From [Mycobacterium] vasticus (lineage in GTDB: Bacteria > Actinomycetota > Actinomycetes > Mycobacteriales > Mycobacteriaceae): a DNA stretch of 64,000 nt. The notes under the pieces are model-generated. The model was not told the origin of the DNA. It made no database searches and worked only from the letters and a program-made list of their open reading frames with translations. Shown here piece after piece: positions 54,518 through 63,347 of the stretch. How positions within the stretch are numbered: the first letter of the stretch is position 1; each line of letters starts with the position of its first letter. The stretch is taken from contig NZ_CP084028.1 of the NCBI RefSeq assembly GCF_020181595.1, positions 3,044,863 to 3,108,862 on the forward strand, given 5' to 3'. The position numbers and the translations under genes are program-made.

Positions 54518-55455
54518 CCTTTCTGCTCCAGCGAGTCTGGCACAGGTGTCCGGTCCAGGTCCGGTTCGATATAGATGACGCGCACGGTGGGCACCGCCGC
54601 CCGGATGGCGGCTTCGGCGGTGTCGATGGTCGAGGCCACGTCGGCCAACGCGAGTTCGGGAGCCATCGCGACCTTAGCTCCCACCAGCATCTCGTCCGGA
54701 CCGAAGTATTGGGTCCGCAGGTGAATCAGCCGGGTGATGTTGTCGGTGCGCTCCAAAACCGCACGGATGGCCTGGTCCTCGTCGGGGGTGGCGCCCTCGC
54801 CGATCAGCAGGCTGTGCATCTCGGTCATCAGGAACACCGCGACCACGGCCAGCAGCACGCCGATCGCCAGGGTACCCACGCCGTCCCACACCGGGTTGCC
54901 GGTGAGCACGCTGAGCCCCACCGCCAGCAGTGCCAGCACCAGCCCGATCAGCGCGGCGGTGTCTTCCAGCAGCACCACCGGAAGCTCGGGATTACGCGAG
55001 TTGTGCAGGAACCGCAGCCAGCTGCCCTGGCCTTTGAGCGGCCGCGACTCGGCCAGCGCGGTTCGAAAGCTGTAGGTCTCCAACCCGATCGCCACCACCA
55101 GGATCGCGATGGCAACCAGTGGCGACGTCAGCTCGACGGGGTGCCGAATCTTCTCGTAGCCCTCGAAGAGCGCGAACAGCGCCCCGAGGCTGAACAGCAC
55201 CAGTGCCACCACGAACGACCAGAAGTAGCGGCTGCGGGCATGCCCGAACGGGTGCAGCGCGTCCGGCGCCTTGGTCGCCGCCCGCTGGCCGAACAGCAAC
55301 AGCGCCTGGTTGGAGGTGTCCACCACCGAGTGCGCCGCCTCGGCCAGCATGGCGGCACTGCCGGTGATCGCATAGCCGGTGAACTTCGCGACGGCGATGC
55401 CGAAGTTGGCCACCAGGGCGGCGACGATCGCCCGGGAACTGCCCGATGCCGACAC
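54514..55455 (-). CDS. Cation diffusion facilitator (CDF) family transporter
   Basis: A 313-aa CDF antiporter, probably exporting Zn2+ or other divalent metal. About six TM helices are visible. TM2 carries AEAAHSVVDTSNQ (HxxxD metal site) and TM5 EDTAALIGL, the HxxxD counterpart in which the first ligand is Glu (E-D-x-x-A). HPFGHARSRYFW is the usual cytoplasmic loop, and a C-terminal domain (ITRLIHLRTQYFGPDEMLV) follows. It starts at GTG 55455, one base after manA, and overlaps the Csb1-like gene, so all are in the man operon. Confidence 0.87.
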   Translation of the reverse strand: MSASGSSRAIVAALVANFGIAVAKFTGYAITGSAAMLAEAAHSVVDTSNQALLLFGQRAATKAPDALHPFGHARSRYFWSFVVALVLFSLGALFALFEGYEKIRHPVELTSPLVAIAILVVAIGLETYSFRTALAESRPLKGQGSWLRFLHNSRNPELPVVLLEDTAALIGLVLALLAVGLSVLTGNPVWDGVGTLAIGVLLAVVAVFLMTEMHSLLIGEGATPDEDQAIRAVLERTDNITRLIHLRTQYFGPDEMLVGAKVAMAPELALADVASTIDTAEAAIRAAVPTVRVIYIEPDLDRTPVPDSLEQKG

Positions 55456-55456
55456 G

Positions 55457-56719
55457 CTAGAGCCCTATCGTCGCGCGGTACAGCGACGCCGGTTTCTGGG
55501 CCAGCAACCGGATCGGCCCGTCGTCGCTGGACACCCAGGCCGACTCACCGCGCTGCAGCGTCAACGACCCGGATTTGGCGTGCACTGTGACCGATCCCCG
55601 CGTGCACAGCAGGATCTGCGGGCCCTGACCGTCGCAGTGCCGCGAGGGTGCGTCCACCTCGTGGCCCAGGTAGTCGCCGTCGAGGGTCACCTGCGAGACG
55701 GCGAACTCCTCGGCGGGCGTCGCATAGATCAGCTCCGGGCCCTCCACCCGCGTCTTCGGACGCAACTCCTCCTCGGTGGTGGGGGTGAAGTCCAGCACCC
55801 GCAGCAGTTCGGGGACGTCGACGTGTTTGGGGGTGAGCCCACCGCGCAACACGTTGTCGGAGTTGGCCATCACCTCCAGCCCGACGCCGTGCAGATAGGT
55901 GTGCAGGTTGCCGGCCGAGACGAAGATCGCCTCGCCGGGCGCCAGGCTGATCCGGTTGAGCAGCAGCGCGGCCAGCACACCGGCGTCACCCGGGTAGCGC
56001 TCGCCGAGTTCGAGCACGGTCCTGGCCTCGGCGGCGAATTCGGCGGGTCCAGAGCTCAGGTAGTGGATGGCGCCCTCGAGCACCGCCGGCACCAGCACAT
56101 CCAGATCGGGTTGCGGCGCGGTGATCCAGGTGGTGAACAGGGCACGCAGGCCGTCGGCGTCGGTCTGTCCGTCTTCTGCAAGGACACCGTCGGGGCCGGC
56201 CAGCAGGTCGATGAACGGGTCCAGGTCCGAGACCGACAGCGCCCGCAGCAGCTCGATGGTGCGCGCCACCGGACGGAACCCGGCCAGTGCCTCGAACGGC
56301 GCCAGCGCCACCAGCAGCTCCGGCTTGTGGCTGGTGTCGCGGTAGTTGCGGATCGGCGAAGTCACCGGAACCCCGAGCCGCTCCTCACGCTGATAGCCCT
56401 CCAGCGCCTGCGCGGTGCTGGGGTGGGCCTGCAGCGACAGCGGCTCGTCGGCGGCGAGCACCTTGACCAGCATCGGCAGCCGGTCACCGAAACGGGCCAG
56501 GGCCACGGCGCCCAGCTGGCCCTCCGGGTCGGCGGCCAGCACGTCGAGCAGCGAAACCTCGCCGTCGCCGGTCTCCAGACGGGCCGGGTCGCCGGGGTGC
56601 GCCCCCAGCCACAGCTCGGCTTCCGGGTGCGCCGCCGGCACCGGCCGACCGGTGAACTCGGCGATCGCGGTCCTCGACCCCCAGGCGTAGGTCCGTATCG
56701 CGCCACGCAAGTGATCCAC
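55457..56719 (-). CDS. manA: Mannose-6-phosphate isomerase
   Basis: Zinc enzyme interconverting fructose-6-P and mannose-6-P for GDP-mannose, lipomannan and glycan synthesis; 420 aa, Rv3255c orthologue. The zinc ligand region SLQAHPS is near residue 97, followed by KPELLVAL, GEAIFVSAGNLHTYL and ANSDNVLRGGLTPKHVD, whose Arg is catalytic. GTG 56719 (VDHLRGAIRTYAWGS) is chosen by similarity to M. tuberculosis ManA; TTG 56731, overlapping the upstream stop, is an alternative. It is part of a manB-tobH-manA-CDF-csb1 gene string. Confidence 0.94.
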   Translation of the reverse strand: MDHLRGAIRTYAWGSRTAIAEFTGRPVPAAHPEAELWLGAHPGDPARLETGDGEVSLLDVLAADPEGQLGAVALARFGDRLPMLVKVLAADEPLSLQAHPSTAQALEGYQREERLGVPVTSPIRNYRDTSHKPELLVALAPFEALAGFRPVARTIELLRALSVSDLDPFIDLLAGPDGVLAEDGQTDADGLRALFTTWITAPQPDLDVLVPAVLEGAIHYLSSGPAEFAAEARTVLELGERYPGDAGVLAALLLNRISLAPGEAIFVSAGNLHTYLHGVGLEVMANSDNVLRGGLTPKHVDVPELLRVLDFTPTTEEELRPKTRVEGPELIYATPAEEFAVSQVTLDGDYLGHEVDAPSRHCDGQGPQILLCTRGSVTVHAKSGSLTLQRGESAWVSSDDGPIRLLAQKPASLYRATIGL

Positions 56720-56727
56720 TGTCTTCG

Positions 56728-57825
56728 TCAACCCCGCAAAATCCGCACGTAGGCCGCGGCCATCTCCAACCGCACCGCCAACACCGCAAGCTGCTGCTCG
56801 ATCCGGCCCGGCGTCAGCTCCCCCGATTCCCCCGGCGCCACCGGCACGTCTGCGGCGGCGACCAGGTCGACGTCGTCGAGACCGCTGGTCCGAGCCGCCA
56901 CCACTGTACGTTCGGCGGCCAGCGTCAGCGCCAGAACCCGCAGCCGGTCGGCGGCCGGGCCGTCGATCTGGTCGTCGTGGAAGATGTCGGCCGACCCGGA
57001 GGCGGCCTGGTCGCGCAGCGCACTCACCGCGTCGGCCAGACCGGCCGAAGCCACCGCTGTCCGCCCCACGCGCAGCATCATCGCCGAACCGTGCCGGGCC
57101 AGCGCCAGCGTCGCCGCGCAGTCACCGACCAGCGCGACATCGCGGCCGACGATGCGATCCGCCAATATCTTGGCGGGGTTGGTGAAGTGCTCCCGGGCGG
57201 CGCTGTTGCGCAGCGCCTCGGCGTCGAGTTCGTCGGCCAGCGTGGCGAGGTCACTGGGGGCACCGCCGTCGCCGACCGCGTCCAGCACGGCCAGGCCGAC
57301 GGCCAGATAACGGGGAAGTCCGAACTGTGCCGGCACACCGATCCGCGGCTCCAGTACCGCGGCGCGGCCGGCGGTGGCGTCGCGCAGCGGGCCCTCATAA
57401 GGAGCGGCCACCACCACCCGCGCACCTCGTCGCACCCCGGCGGCGGCCGCCGCGACCAGCGCCGGATCACCCGGGTCGTCACCGGCGATCACCAGCACGT
57501 CCAGCGAGCCGATCCATGCCGGGGCCTCGGCGGCCGTCACCAGCGGCGCCCGCGCCGAGTCGCCGCGCGCGGCGGTCAACAGACTTCCGGCCGTCGCGGC
57601 CGCACCGCGGGTAGACACCCAGATCACCGTGCGCGGCGGATAGTCGCCGGCATCGGCGCGCACCCCGTCCAGCGCGCCCTCGTCGACCATGGATGCGGTG
57701 GCCCGGACCTGTGCCCCGGCCATCGACGCCGCCCACAGTGCCCCGTCGTGGTCCGCGGCCAGCAGCGCCTCGGCGTCGTCGAGGTCGACGGTGGTTCCCG
57801 GAATCGCTCCGGAATACCCGGTCAC
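56728..57825 (-). CDS. TobH-like SIS-domain protein (Rv3256c-like)
   Basis: A 365-aa protein between manB and manA, orthologous by position and layout to Rv3256c. It is predicted to have tandem SIS-like sugar-phosphate isomerase folds, with ALLAADHDGALWAAS near the start, VLVIAGDDPGDPALV, and a C-terminal phosphoglucose/phosphomannose isomerase-like half. The location suggests a role in mannose phosphate metabolism, but the activity is not established. The GTG start overlaps the manB stop by 4 bp (GTGA). Confidence 0.85.
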   Translation of the reverse strand: MTGYSGAIPGTTVDLDDAEALLAADHDGALWAASMAGAQVRATASMVDEGALDGVRADAGDYPPRTVIWVSTRGAAATAGSLLTAARGDSARAPLVTAAEAPAWIGSLDVLVIAGDDPGDPALVAAAAAGVRRGARVVVAAPYEGPLRDATAGRAAVLEPRIGVPAQFGLPRYLAVGLAVLDAVGDGGAPSDLATLADELDAEALRNSAAREHFTNPAKILADRIVGRDVALVGDCAATLALARHGSAMMLRVGRTAVASAGLADAVSALRDQAASGSADIFHDDQIDGPAADRLRVLALTLAAERTVVAARTSGLDDVDLVAAADVPVAPGESGELTPGRIEQQLAVLAVRLEMAAAYVRILRG

Positions 57826-59207
57826 GACCGGGCGATCTGCTCGGCGACCTGTGACACCACCGCAGCCACGGTGGCGTCGTCGGGCGCTTCGACGTTGAGC
57901 CGCAGCAGCGGTTCGGTGTTGGAGCTGCGCAGGTTGAACCAGCTGCCCCCACCCAGGTCCACGGTGACGCCGTCGAGGCGATCGAGCGAGACCACCCGCT
58001 CACCGAAGGACGCGACCACCGCGTCGACGCACGCCTGGGCGTCGGTGACGGTGTAGTTGATCTCGCCGGACGCGGCATAGCGCTGGTAGTCCGCGGTCAG
58101 CTCCGACAGCGGGCGCTGCTGTTCGCCGAGGGCGGCCAGCACGTGCAGCGCGGCCAGCATGCCCGAGTCGGCGCCCCAGAAGTCCCGGAAGTAGTAGTGC
58201 GCCGAGTGCTCTCCGCCGAAGATCGCCCCGGTCTGCGCCATCAGCGCCTTGATGAAGGAGTGCCCGACCCGCGATCGCAGCGGGGTGCCGCCGCGCTCGG
58301 CCACCAGCTCCGGCACCGCGTGAGAGGTGATCAGGTTGTGGATGACGGTGGCACCGGGCTCACGCGCCAGCTCGCGGGCGGCGACCAGTCCGGTGACCGC
58401 CGACGGGGAGACCGGCTCACCGCGCTCGTCGACGACGAAGCAGCGGTCGGCGTCGCCGTCGAAGGCCAGGCCGATATCGGCGCCGGTTTCGCGGACGAAC
58501 CTCTGCAGGTCGACCAGGTTGGCCGGGTCCAGCGGGTTGGCCTCGTGGTTGGGGAAGTTGCCGTCCAGCTCGAAATACAGCGGCAGCAGGGTCATCTCGC
58601 CGACCGAGCCGAACACCGCCGGCGCGGTGTGCCCGGCCATGCCGTTGCCGGCATCCACGGCGACCCGCAGCGGGCGCAGTCCGGTGATGTCGACCAGCGA
58701 GTGCAGGAACACCGCGTAGTCGGCCAGCACGTCTTGGTCGGTGACCGTGCCGCGTTTGCCGTGCTTGCCGGGAGCAGACGGGTCGACGCCGTCGATGAGC
58801 TGGTCGCGAATCACGCTCAGTCCGGTGTCGGCGCCGACGGGCTTGGCGCCCGCCCGGCACAGTTTGATGCCGTTGTAGGCGGCCGGGTTGTGGCTGGCGG
58901 TGAACATCGCGCCCGGGCAGTCCAGCTTCCCGGACGCGAAGTAGAGCTGATCGGTGGAGGCCAAACCGATCCGGACCACGTCCAGACCCTGGGCCACCAC
59001 CCCGTCGGCGAACGCCGCCGACAGCGGCGGGGAACTGTCCCGCATGTCGTGGCCTATCACCACCCTGCCGGCGCCTTCGGCGGACATCAGCCGGGCGAAC
59101 GCGGCGCCGACCTCGGCAACCAGGGATTCATCGATTTCGGAACCGACCAAGCCACGCACGTCGTAAGCCTTGATCACACGGTGGACAGCCGCAGCGGGCC
59201 GAGACAT
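57822..59207 (-). CDS. manB: Phosphomannomutase/phosphoglucomutase
   Basis: Alpha-D-phosphohexomutase (461 aa) converting mannose-6-P to mannose-1-P; Rv3257c orthologue. The catalytic phosphoserine loop is FTASHNPAAYNGIK near residue 103, the Mg loop AFDGDADRCF near 255, the sugar-specificity loop GGEHSAHYYF near 335, and the phosphate-binding loop RSSNTEPLLR near 430. ATG 59207 starts MSRPAAAVHRVIKAYDVRG, the normal N-terminus. It leads the mannose operon, 58 bp after Rv3258c. Confidence 0.95.
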   Translation of the reverse strand: MSRPAAAVHRVIKAYDVRGLVGSEIDESLVAEVGAAFARLMSAEGAGRVVIGHDMRDSSPPLSAAFADGVVAQGLDVVRIGLASTDQLYFASGKLDCPGAMFTASHNPAAYNGIKLCRAGAKPVGADTGLSVIRDQLIDGVDPSAPGKHGKRGTVTDQDVLADYAVFLHSLVDITGLRPLRVAVDAGNGMAGHTAPAVFGSVGEMTLLPLYFELDGNFPNHEANPLDPANLVDLQRFVRETGADIGLAFDGDADRCFVVDERGEPVSPSAVTGLVAARELAREPGATVIHNLITSHAVPELVAERGGTPLRSRVGHSFIKALMAQTGAIFGGEHSAHYYFRDFWGADSGMLAALHVLAALGEQQRPLSELTADYQRYAASGEINYTVTDAQACVDAVVASFGERVVSLDRLDGVTVDLGGGSWFNLRSSNTEPLLRLNVEAPDDATVAAVVSQVAEQIARS

Positions 59208-59265
59208 GGACAGGGCTCCTGACGAAGTGGACTCTGGACGCTCCAGCCTATCCCGTAATCGGAGA

Positions 59266-59706
59266 TCAGTCCGACGGGTCCGGCAACACCCGCAGGTGAC
59301 CACGCCGCCGGCCGTTGTTCTTGCCCGACGGCCCGGGCGGGGCCAGTACGCCGCCGCCCAGGGTGGTCACCGGCGCGCCGCGCGTCGCGGTGTCCGTCGG
59401 CGCGACCTGCGGGTACCAGCCGTTGACCGGTGCGGCAGCGCCCTTCTCGCCCTCGCGGACGGCTTCGGCCAGTGCGATCAGGTCGTCCTCTTCGGGCGAC
59501 ACCCACGGGCCGGGGTGGCGCACCAGTTCCCAGCCCCGCGGGGCGGTGATGCGGCCGGCGTGACTGAAGCACAGGTCCCAGGAATGCGGCTCGGCTGCGG
59601 TGGCCAGTGGGCCGACCACGGCGGTGGAGTCCGCGTAGACAAACGTCAGGGTCGCCACCGCGTAGTGCGGGCATGCTGGCCGACAGCAGCGACGCGGAAC
59701 GTTCAC
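59266..59706 (-). CDS. Rv3258c-like protein, DUF3499
   Basis: A 146-aa actinobacterial protein with a zinc-ribbon-like Cys set: the N-terminus VNVPRRCCRPACPHYA carries several Cys and CFSHAGRI another about 45 residues later. The second half is disordered and Pro/Gly-rich, ending in the conserved GRRRGHLRVLPDP. Function unknown. GTG 59706 gives the family start; upstream in-frame codons to 59757 are not conserved. It is divergent from the Rv3259-like gene. Confidence 0.85.
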   Translation of the reverse strand: MNVPRRCCRPACPHYAVATLTFVYADSTAVVGPLATAAEPHSWDLCFSHAGRITAPRGWELVRHPGPWVSPEEDDLIALAEAVREGEKGAAAPVNGWYPQVAPTDTATRGAPVTTLGGGVLAPPGPSGKNNGRRRGHLRVLPDPSD

Positions 59707-59783
59707 GCCCGTGAGGCTATCGCGGCCGTGTACCGCCGCGGCGGCGGACACGCGCAATGGGCGGGCACCCTATGCGCAACCGT

Positions 59784-59789
59784 TACCAT
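59784..59789 (+). promoter_or_regulatory. Putative -10 box for the leaderless Rv3259-like gene
   Basis: TACCAT fits TANNNT and ends 6 nt before GTG 59796, ideal for a leaderless transcript and the reason that GTG is preferred over ATGs at 59757 and 59772. Confidence 0.5.
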
Positions 59790-59795
59790 CGCTGC

Positions 59796-60251
59796 GTGAT
59801 CGCCACGCGTCGCCGCCGGCGCGGCCGCGAGCCCCGCGGGCCGCTGCTGCCGCCTACCGTGCCGGGCTGGCGCACCCGCGCCGAACGATTCGACATGGCG
59901 GTGCTGGAGGCCTACGAACCGATCGAGCAGCGCTGGAAACAACGACTGTCGGCTGTGGACATCGCCGTCGACGAGATTCCGCGGATCGCTGCGAAGGATC
60001 CCGACAGCGTGCAGTGGCCGCCCGAAGTGGTCGCCGACGGACCGATTCCGCTGGCGCGGTTGATCCCCGCCGGGGTGGACGTTCGAGGTAATCCGACTCG
60101 GGCACGAATCCTGTTGTTCCGCAAGCCGATCGAGCAACGCGCAAACGACAGCATCGAACTCGAGGACTTGCTGCGCGAGATTCTGGTGGCGCAGGTCGCC
60201 ACCTATCTGGATGTCGAGCCCACGGTCATCGACCCGACGATCGACGACTGA
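59796..60251 (+). CDS. Zincin-like family protein, Rv3259-like, lacking HExxH
   Basis: A 151-aa protein of the actinobacterial zincin-like family (PF06262 type), Rv3259 orthologue. The core is FDMAVLEAYEPIEQRW to VEPTVIDPTIDD. In related metallopeptidases the helix near residue 128 carries HExxH; here it reads LLREILVAQVATYL, so the zinc site is absent and the protein is probably not a protease. It starts at GTG 59796 with a -10-like box 6 nt upstream. It is divergent from Rv3258c and convergent with whiB2. Confidence 0.8.
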   Translation: MIATRRRRRGREPRGPLLPPTVPGWRTRAERFDMAVLEAYEPIEQRWKQRLSAVDIAVDEIPRIAAKDPDSVQWPPEVVADGPIPLARLIPAGVDVRGNPTRARILLFRKPIEQRANDSIELEDLLREILVAQVATYLDVEPTVIDPTIDD

Positions 60252-60281
60252 ATATCCCCGAAGGCTCAGGTTCTCAAACGC

Positions 60282-60665
60282 TCAGATGATGCCGCGCTTG
60301 AGGCGGCGGCGCTCACGCTCGGACAGGCCACCCCAGATACCGAAGCGCTCGTCGTGGGCCAGCGCGTACTCCAGGCATTCGCTGCGCACCGAGCAGCGCT
60401 GGCAGATCTTCTTGGCCTCCCGAGTCGAGCCGCCCTTCTCCGGAAAGAAGGCCTCGGGGTCGGTCTGCGCGCACAAGGCGCGCTCCTGCCATTCCTCGTT
60501 GGTGGCCGAGTCGGCGTCGAACGAGTCGAACTCGTCGTAGCCCTCGGGCTCGGGAACCAGACTCAGATGCGGCCGGTTGCGGACCGGCTCGGCTCCCATC
60601 GATGTCATGTCGGTACCGGCATGCGGTGTTTCCCCCATTGCGCCCCAAAGGTGCTCATAGGACAT
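60282..60665 (-). CDS. whiB2: WhiB-family iron-sulphur regulator WhiB2
   Basis: [4Fe-4S] transcription factor needed for septation and division; Rv3260c orthologue. The four Cys ligands lie in ALCAQTD, CQRC and SECLEYA, and the turn GIWGG is followed by the basic tail RRRLKRGII. The C-terminal about 80 residues match the 89-aa M. tuberculosis protein; the first about 40 are an extension. ATG 60665 has AGGAGG 6 nt upstream, so the 127-aa form is likely real. It has a long regulated leader (see 60666-61014). Confidence 0.95.
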   Translation of the reverse strand: MSYEHLWGAMGETPHAGTDMTSMGAEPVRNRPHLSLVPEPEGYDEFDSFDADSATNEEWQERALCAQTDPEAFFPEKGGSTREAKKICQRCSVRSECLEYALAHDERFGIWGGLSERERRRLKRGII

Positions 60666-60736
60666 GCCCCGCCTCCTCACCTCGTTGCGCCAATCCTGCT
60701 CCGTCGCCCGCATATTGGGATGCAGCACATCTCAAT

Positions 60737-60752
60737 TCGAACATGTGATCGA
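60737..60752 (-). promoter_or_regulatory. LexA (SOS) box-like element in the whiB2 leader
   Basis: TCGAAC-ATGT-GATCGA matches the mycobacterial SOS box TCGAAC-N4-GTTCGA at 11 of 12 defined positions. It is embedded in a wider inverted repeat ATTCGA...TCGAAT (60735-60754), about 50-70 bp downstream of the predicted whiB2 transcription start. Confidence 0.5.
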
Positions 60753-60807
60753 ATCTCGGTCTGCGACACCAGAATCGGCTGGCCAACCGGGAAATGACAC
60801 TGTTGTG

Positions 60808-60836
60808 ATTAGACACGGGTTAGCTGGCTCGGTCAA
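60808..60836 (-). promoter_or_regulatory. SigA-like promoter for whiB2
   Basis: On the minus strand TTGACC (60836-60831), a 17-bp spacer and TCTAAT (60813-60808). Predicted start near 60801. Confidence 0.5.
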
Positions 60837-61000
60837 GCCGAATGGCCAAATTCCTTACCATCTCGTGATTGATTTTCGATGTGTCCGAGACCGGCGAGTC
60901 CGTGTCATCTAACCCACACCGTCTCCTCGGCGTGTCCTACCGGGGCCCGCGGGGCGGCCGTTGGCCCGGTCCGCCGCCGCGAGCACCCCTTCGTCGAAGG

Positions 61001-61006
61001 TACTGT
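61001..61006 (+). promoter_or_regulatory. Putative -10 box for fbiA
   Basis: TACTGT fits TANNNT and ends 8 nt before the GTG start of fbiA, suggesting leaderless or near-leaderless expression of the fbiA-fbiB-Nudix operon. Confidence 0.4.
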
Positions 61007-61014
61007 CGTGCGCT

Positions 61015-62010
61015 GTGAAGGTCACGGTTCTCGTCGGTGGGGTCGGCGGCGCCCGGTTTCTGCTCGGCGTCCAGAAACTGCTGGGTCTGGGCCAGTTCGC
61101 CGACGAGTCCGCTGGTGTCGAGCACCAGTTGACCGCGGTGGTCAACGTCGGCGACGACGCCTGGATGCACGGCGTGCGAATCTGCCCCGATCTCGACACC
61201 TGCATGTACACCCTGGGCGGTGGCGTGGACCCCGAGCGCGGCTGGGGCCACCGCGACGAGACCTGGAACGCCATGGCGGAGTTGAACAGCTACGGCATGC
61301 AGCCGGACTGGTTCGGCCTCGGTGACCGCGACCTGGCCACCCACCTGGTGCGCACCCAGGCGCTGCGGGCCGGCTACCCGCTGACCGAGGTCACCGCGGC
61401 ACTGTGCGACCGCTGGAAGCCGGGCGCCACCCTGCTGCCGGTCACCAACGACAGCTGCGAAACCCACGTCGTCATCACCGATCCCGACGACGACACCCAG
61501 CGTGCCGTCCACTTCCAGGAATGGTGGGTGCGCTACCGGGCCGCGGTGCCCACCCACGGATTCGGTTTCGTGGGCTCCGAGAAGGCCACCGCGGCACCGG
61601 AAGTGCTCGAGGCCATCGCCGGTGCCGATGTGGTGCTGCTGGCGCCGTCCAACCCGGTGGTGAGCATCGGCGCCATCCTGGCCATCCCCGGTATTCGGGC
61701 CGCACTGCGCTCCACGCCCGCGCCGATCGTCGGGTACTCGCCGATCATCGCCGGAAAGCCGTTGCGCGGCATGGCCGATGTCTGCCTGAGCGTGATCGGT
61801 GTCGAATCCACCTCGCAGGCCGTGGGCGAATACCACGGCGCGCGAAGCGGAACCGGCATCCTGGACTACTGGCTGGTGCACGACGGTGAGGACGCCACCG
61901 GCGTAGAGGTCCCCGGCGTGAGGGTGCATGCCGCACCGCTGCTGATGACCGATCCGGTGGCGACGGCCGAGATGGTGCGTACCGGACTGGATCTCGCGGG
62001 CCTCCGATGA
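61015..62010 (+). CDS. fbiA: Coenzyme F420 biosynthesis transferase FbiA
   Basis: CofD-like transferase (331 aa) joining the phospho(enol)pyruvyl-guanosine donor to Fo to make (dehydro-)F420-0; Rv3261 orthologue. The N-terminal nucleotide-binding loop [16 protein letters not shown] is followed by [20 protein letters not shown] with the metal-binding Asp residues, and [18 protein letters not shown] 61015 is the family start. The ATGA overlap with fbiB indicates coupled translation. Confidence 0.95.
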   Translation: MKVTVLVGGVGGARFLLGVQKLLGLGQFADESAGVEHQLTAVVNVGDDAWMHGVRICPDLDTCMYTLGGGVDPERGWGHRDETWNAMAELNSYGMQPDWFGLGDRDLATHLVRTQALRAGYPLTEVTAALCDRWKPGATLLPVTNDSCETHVVITDPDDDTQRAVHFQEWWVRYRAAVPTHGFGFVGSEKATAAPEVLEAIAGADVVLLAPSNPVVSIGAILAIPGIRAALRSTPAPIVGYSPIIAGKPLRGMADVCLSVIGVESTSQAVGEYHGARSGTGILDYWLVHDGEDATGVEVPGVRVHAAPLLMTDPVATAEMVRTGLDLAGLR

Positions 62011-63347
62011 GCGAGCACGGCAGCGCGGCCCGAGTCGAGATCCTGCCGGTAACCGGCCTCGGCGAGTTCCGGCCGGGTGATGATCTGGCCGCCGCACTGG
62101 CCCAGGCCGCACCGTGGCTGGCCGACGGCGACATCGTCGTGGTCACCAGCAAGGTGGTGTCCAAGTGCGAGGGCCGGATCGTGCCGGCGCCCCAGGACGC
62201 TGAGGCGCGGGATACGTTGCGCCGCCAGCTGGTTGAGGCCGAAGCGGTACGGGTATTGGCCCGCAAGGGTCGCACGTGGATCACCGAGAATCGTCTCGGT
62301 CTGGTGCAGGCCGCCGCCGGGGTGGACGGCTCCAACGTCGGCGCCGACGAACTCGCCCTGCTGCCGGTCGATCCCGACGCCAGTGCGGCGGCGTTGCGCG
62401 CCGCGCTCGCCGATCGCCTGGGTGTCGGCGTGGCGGTGCTGATCACCGACACCATGGGGCGCGCCTGGCGCAACGGGCAGATCGACGTCGCAATCGGGGC
62501 ATCGGGCCTGTCGGTGCTCAACGGCTACGCCGGATCCGTCGACCGGCACGGCAACGAGCTGGTGGTTACCGAGGTGGCCGTCGCCGACGAACTCGCTGCG
62601 GCCGCAGACCTGGTCAAGGGCAAGCTCACCGACGTTCCGGTAGCGGTGGTGCGTGGGGTCGCCAGCCTAGACGACGGTTCCACCGCGGCGGCTCTGGTGC
62701 GCTCGGGGCCCGAGGACCTGTTCTGGCTGGGCACCGCCGAGGCCATCGAGACCGGTCACCGCCAAGCCCAGCTGCTGCGCCGCTCGGTGCGCACGTTCGC
62801 GCACGAACCGGTGCCGGCCGAGCTGATCACCGGTGCGATGGCCGAGGCCCTGACCGCCCCCGCCCCGCACCACACCCGGCCGGTGCGGTTCGTCTGGCTG
62901 CAGACCCCCGCCGTGCGCACCCGACTGCTCGACGCGATGGCCGATCAGTGGCGCACCGACCTGGCCGGCGACGGCAAGTCGCCCGAATCCATCGAGAAGC
63001 GCGTCTCACGCGGCCGGATCCTTTACGACGCACCCGAAGTCGTGATCCCGATCATGGTGCCCGACGGTGCTCACCACTACCCCGACGCCGCCCGCACCGA
63101 CGCCGAGCACACCATGTTCACCGTGGCGGCCGGCGCCGCCGTTCAGGCTCTGCTGGTGGCGCTGGCGGTGCGCGGCGTGGGCAGCTGCTGGATCGGGTCC
63201 ACCATCTTCGCTGCCGACCTGGTACGTGCGGAGCTGGATCTCGCCGGAGACTGGGAACCGTTGGGCGCCATCGCGATCGGCTACCCCACCGAGCCTCCCG
63301 AGCCACGTGATCCGACCGACGTCGGCGACCTGCTGGTGCGTCGATGA
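62007..63347 (+). CDS. fbiB: F420-0:gamma-glutamyl ligase / dehydro-F420 reductase FbiB
   Basis: Bifunctional 446-aa enzyme, Rv3262 orthologue. The N-terminal CofE-like half (about 1-250; [42 protein letters not shown]) adds the glutamate tail. The C-terminal FMN nitroreductase-fold half (about 255-446; [29 protein letters not shown]) reduces dehydro-F420 and extends the tail. Starts and stops overlap fbiA and the Nudix gene as ATGA, so the three genes are one operon. Confidence 0.95.
   Translation: MSEHGSAARVEILPVTGLGEFRPGDDLAAALAQAAPWLADGDIVVVTSKVVSKCEGRIVPAPQDAEARDTLRRQLVEAEAVRVLARKGRTWITENRLGLVQAAAGVDGSNVGADELALLPVDPDASAAALRAALADRLGVGVAVLITDTMGRAWRNGQIDVAIGASGLSVLNGYAGSVDRHGNELVVTEVAVADELAAAADLVKGKLTDVPVAVVRGVASLDDGSTAAALVRSGPEDLFWLGTAEAIETGHRQAQLLRRSVRTFAHEPVPAELITGAMAEALTAPAPHHTRPVRFVWLQTPAVRTRLLDAMADQWRTDLAGDGKSPESIEKRVSRGRILYDAPEVVIPIMVPDGAHHYPDAARTDAEHTMFTVAAGAAVQALLVALAVRGVGSCWIGSTIFAADLVRAELDLAGDWEPLGAIAIGYPTEPPEPRDPTDVGDLLVRR

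Larger units (their letters stand above)
60666..61014. other. 349-bp whiB2-fbiA intergenic region
   Basis: Divergent control region without a supportable gene. On the minus strand it holds the AGGAGG of whiB2, a LexA-like box (60737-60752) and a SigA-like promoter (60808-60836) predicting a leader of about 136 nt. On the plus strand the fbiA -10 is at 61001-61006. The segment 60840-60910 is comparatively AT-rich. Confidence 0.6.

Noticed and set aside
53396..55456. CRISPR array or further cas genes around the Csb1-like gene
   Set aside because: No regularly spaced repeats and no Cas1, Cas2, Cas3 or Csb2-like frames were seen on either strand here or elsewhere in the window.
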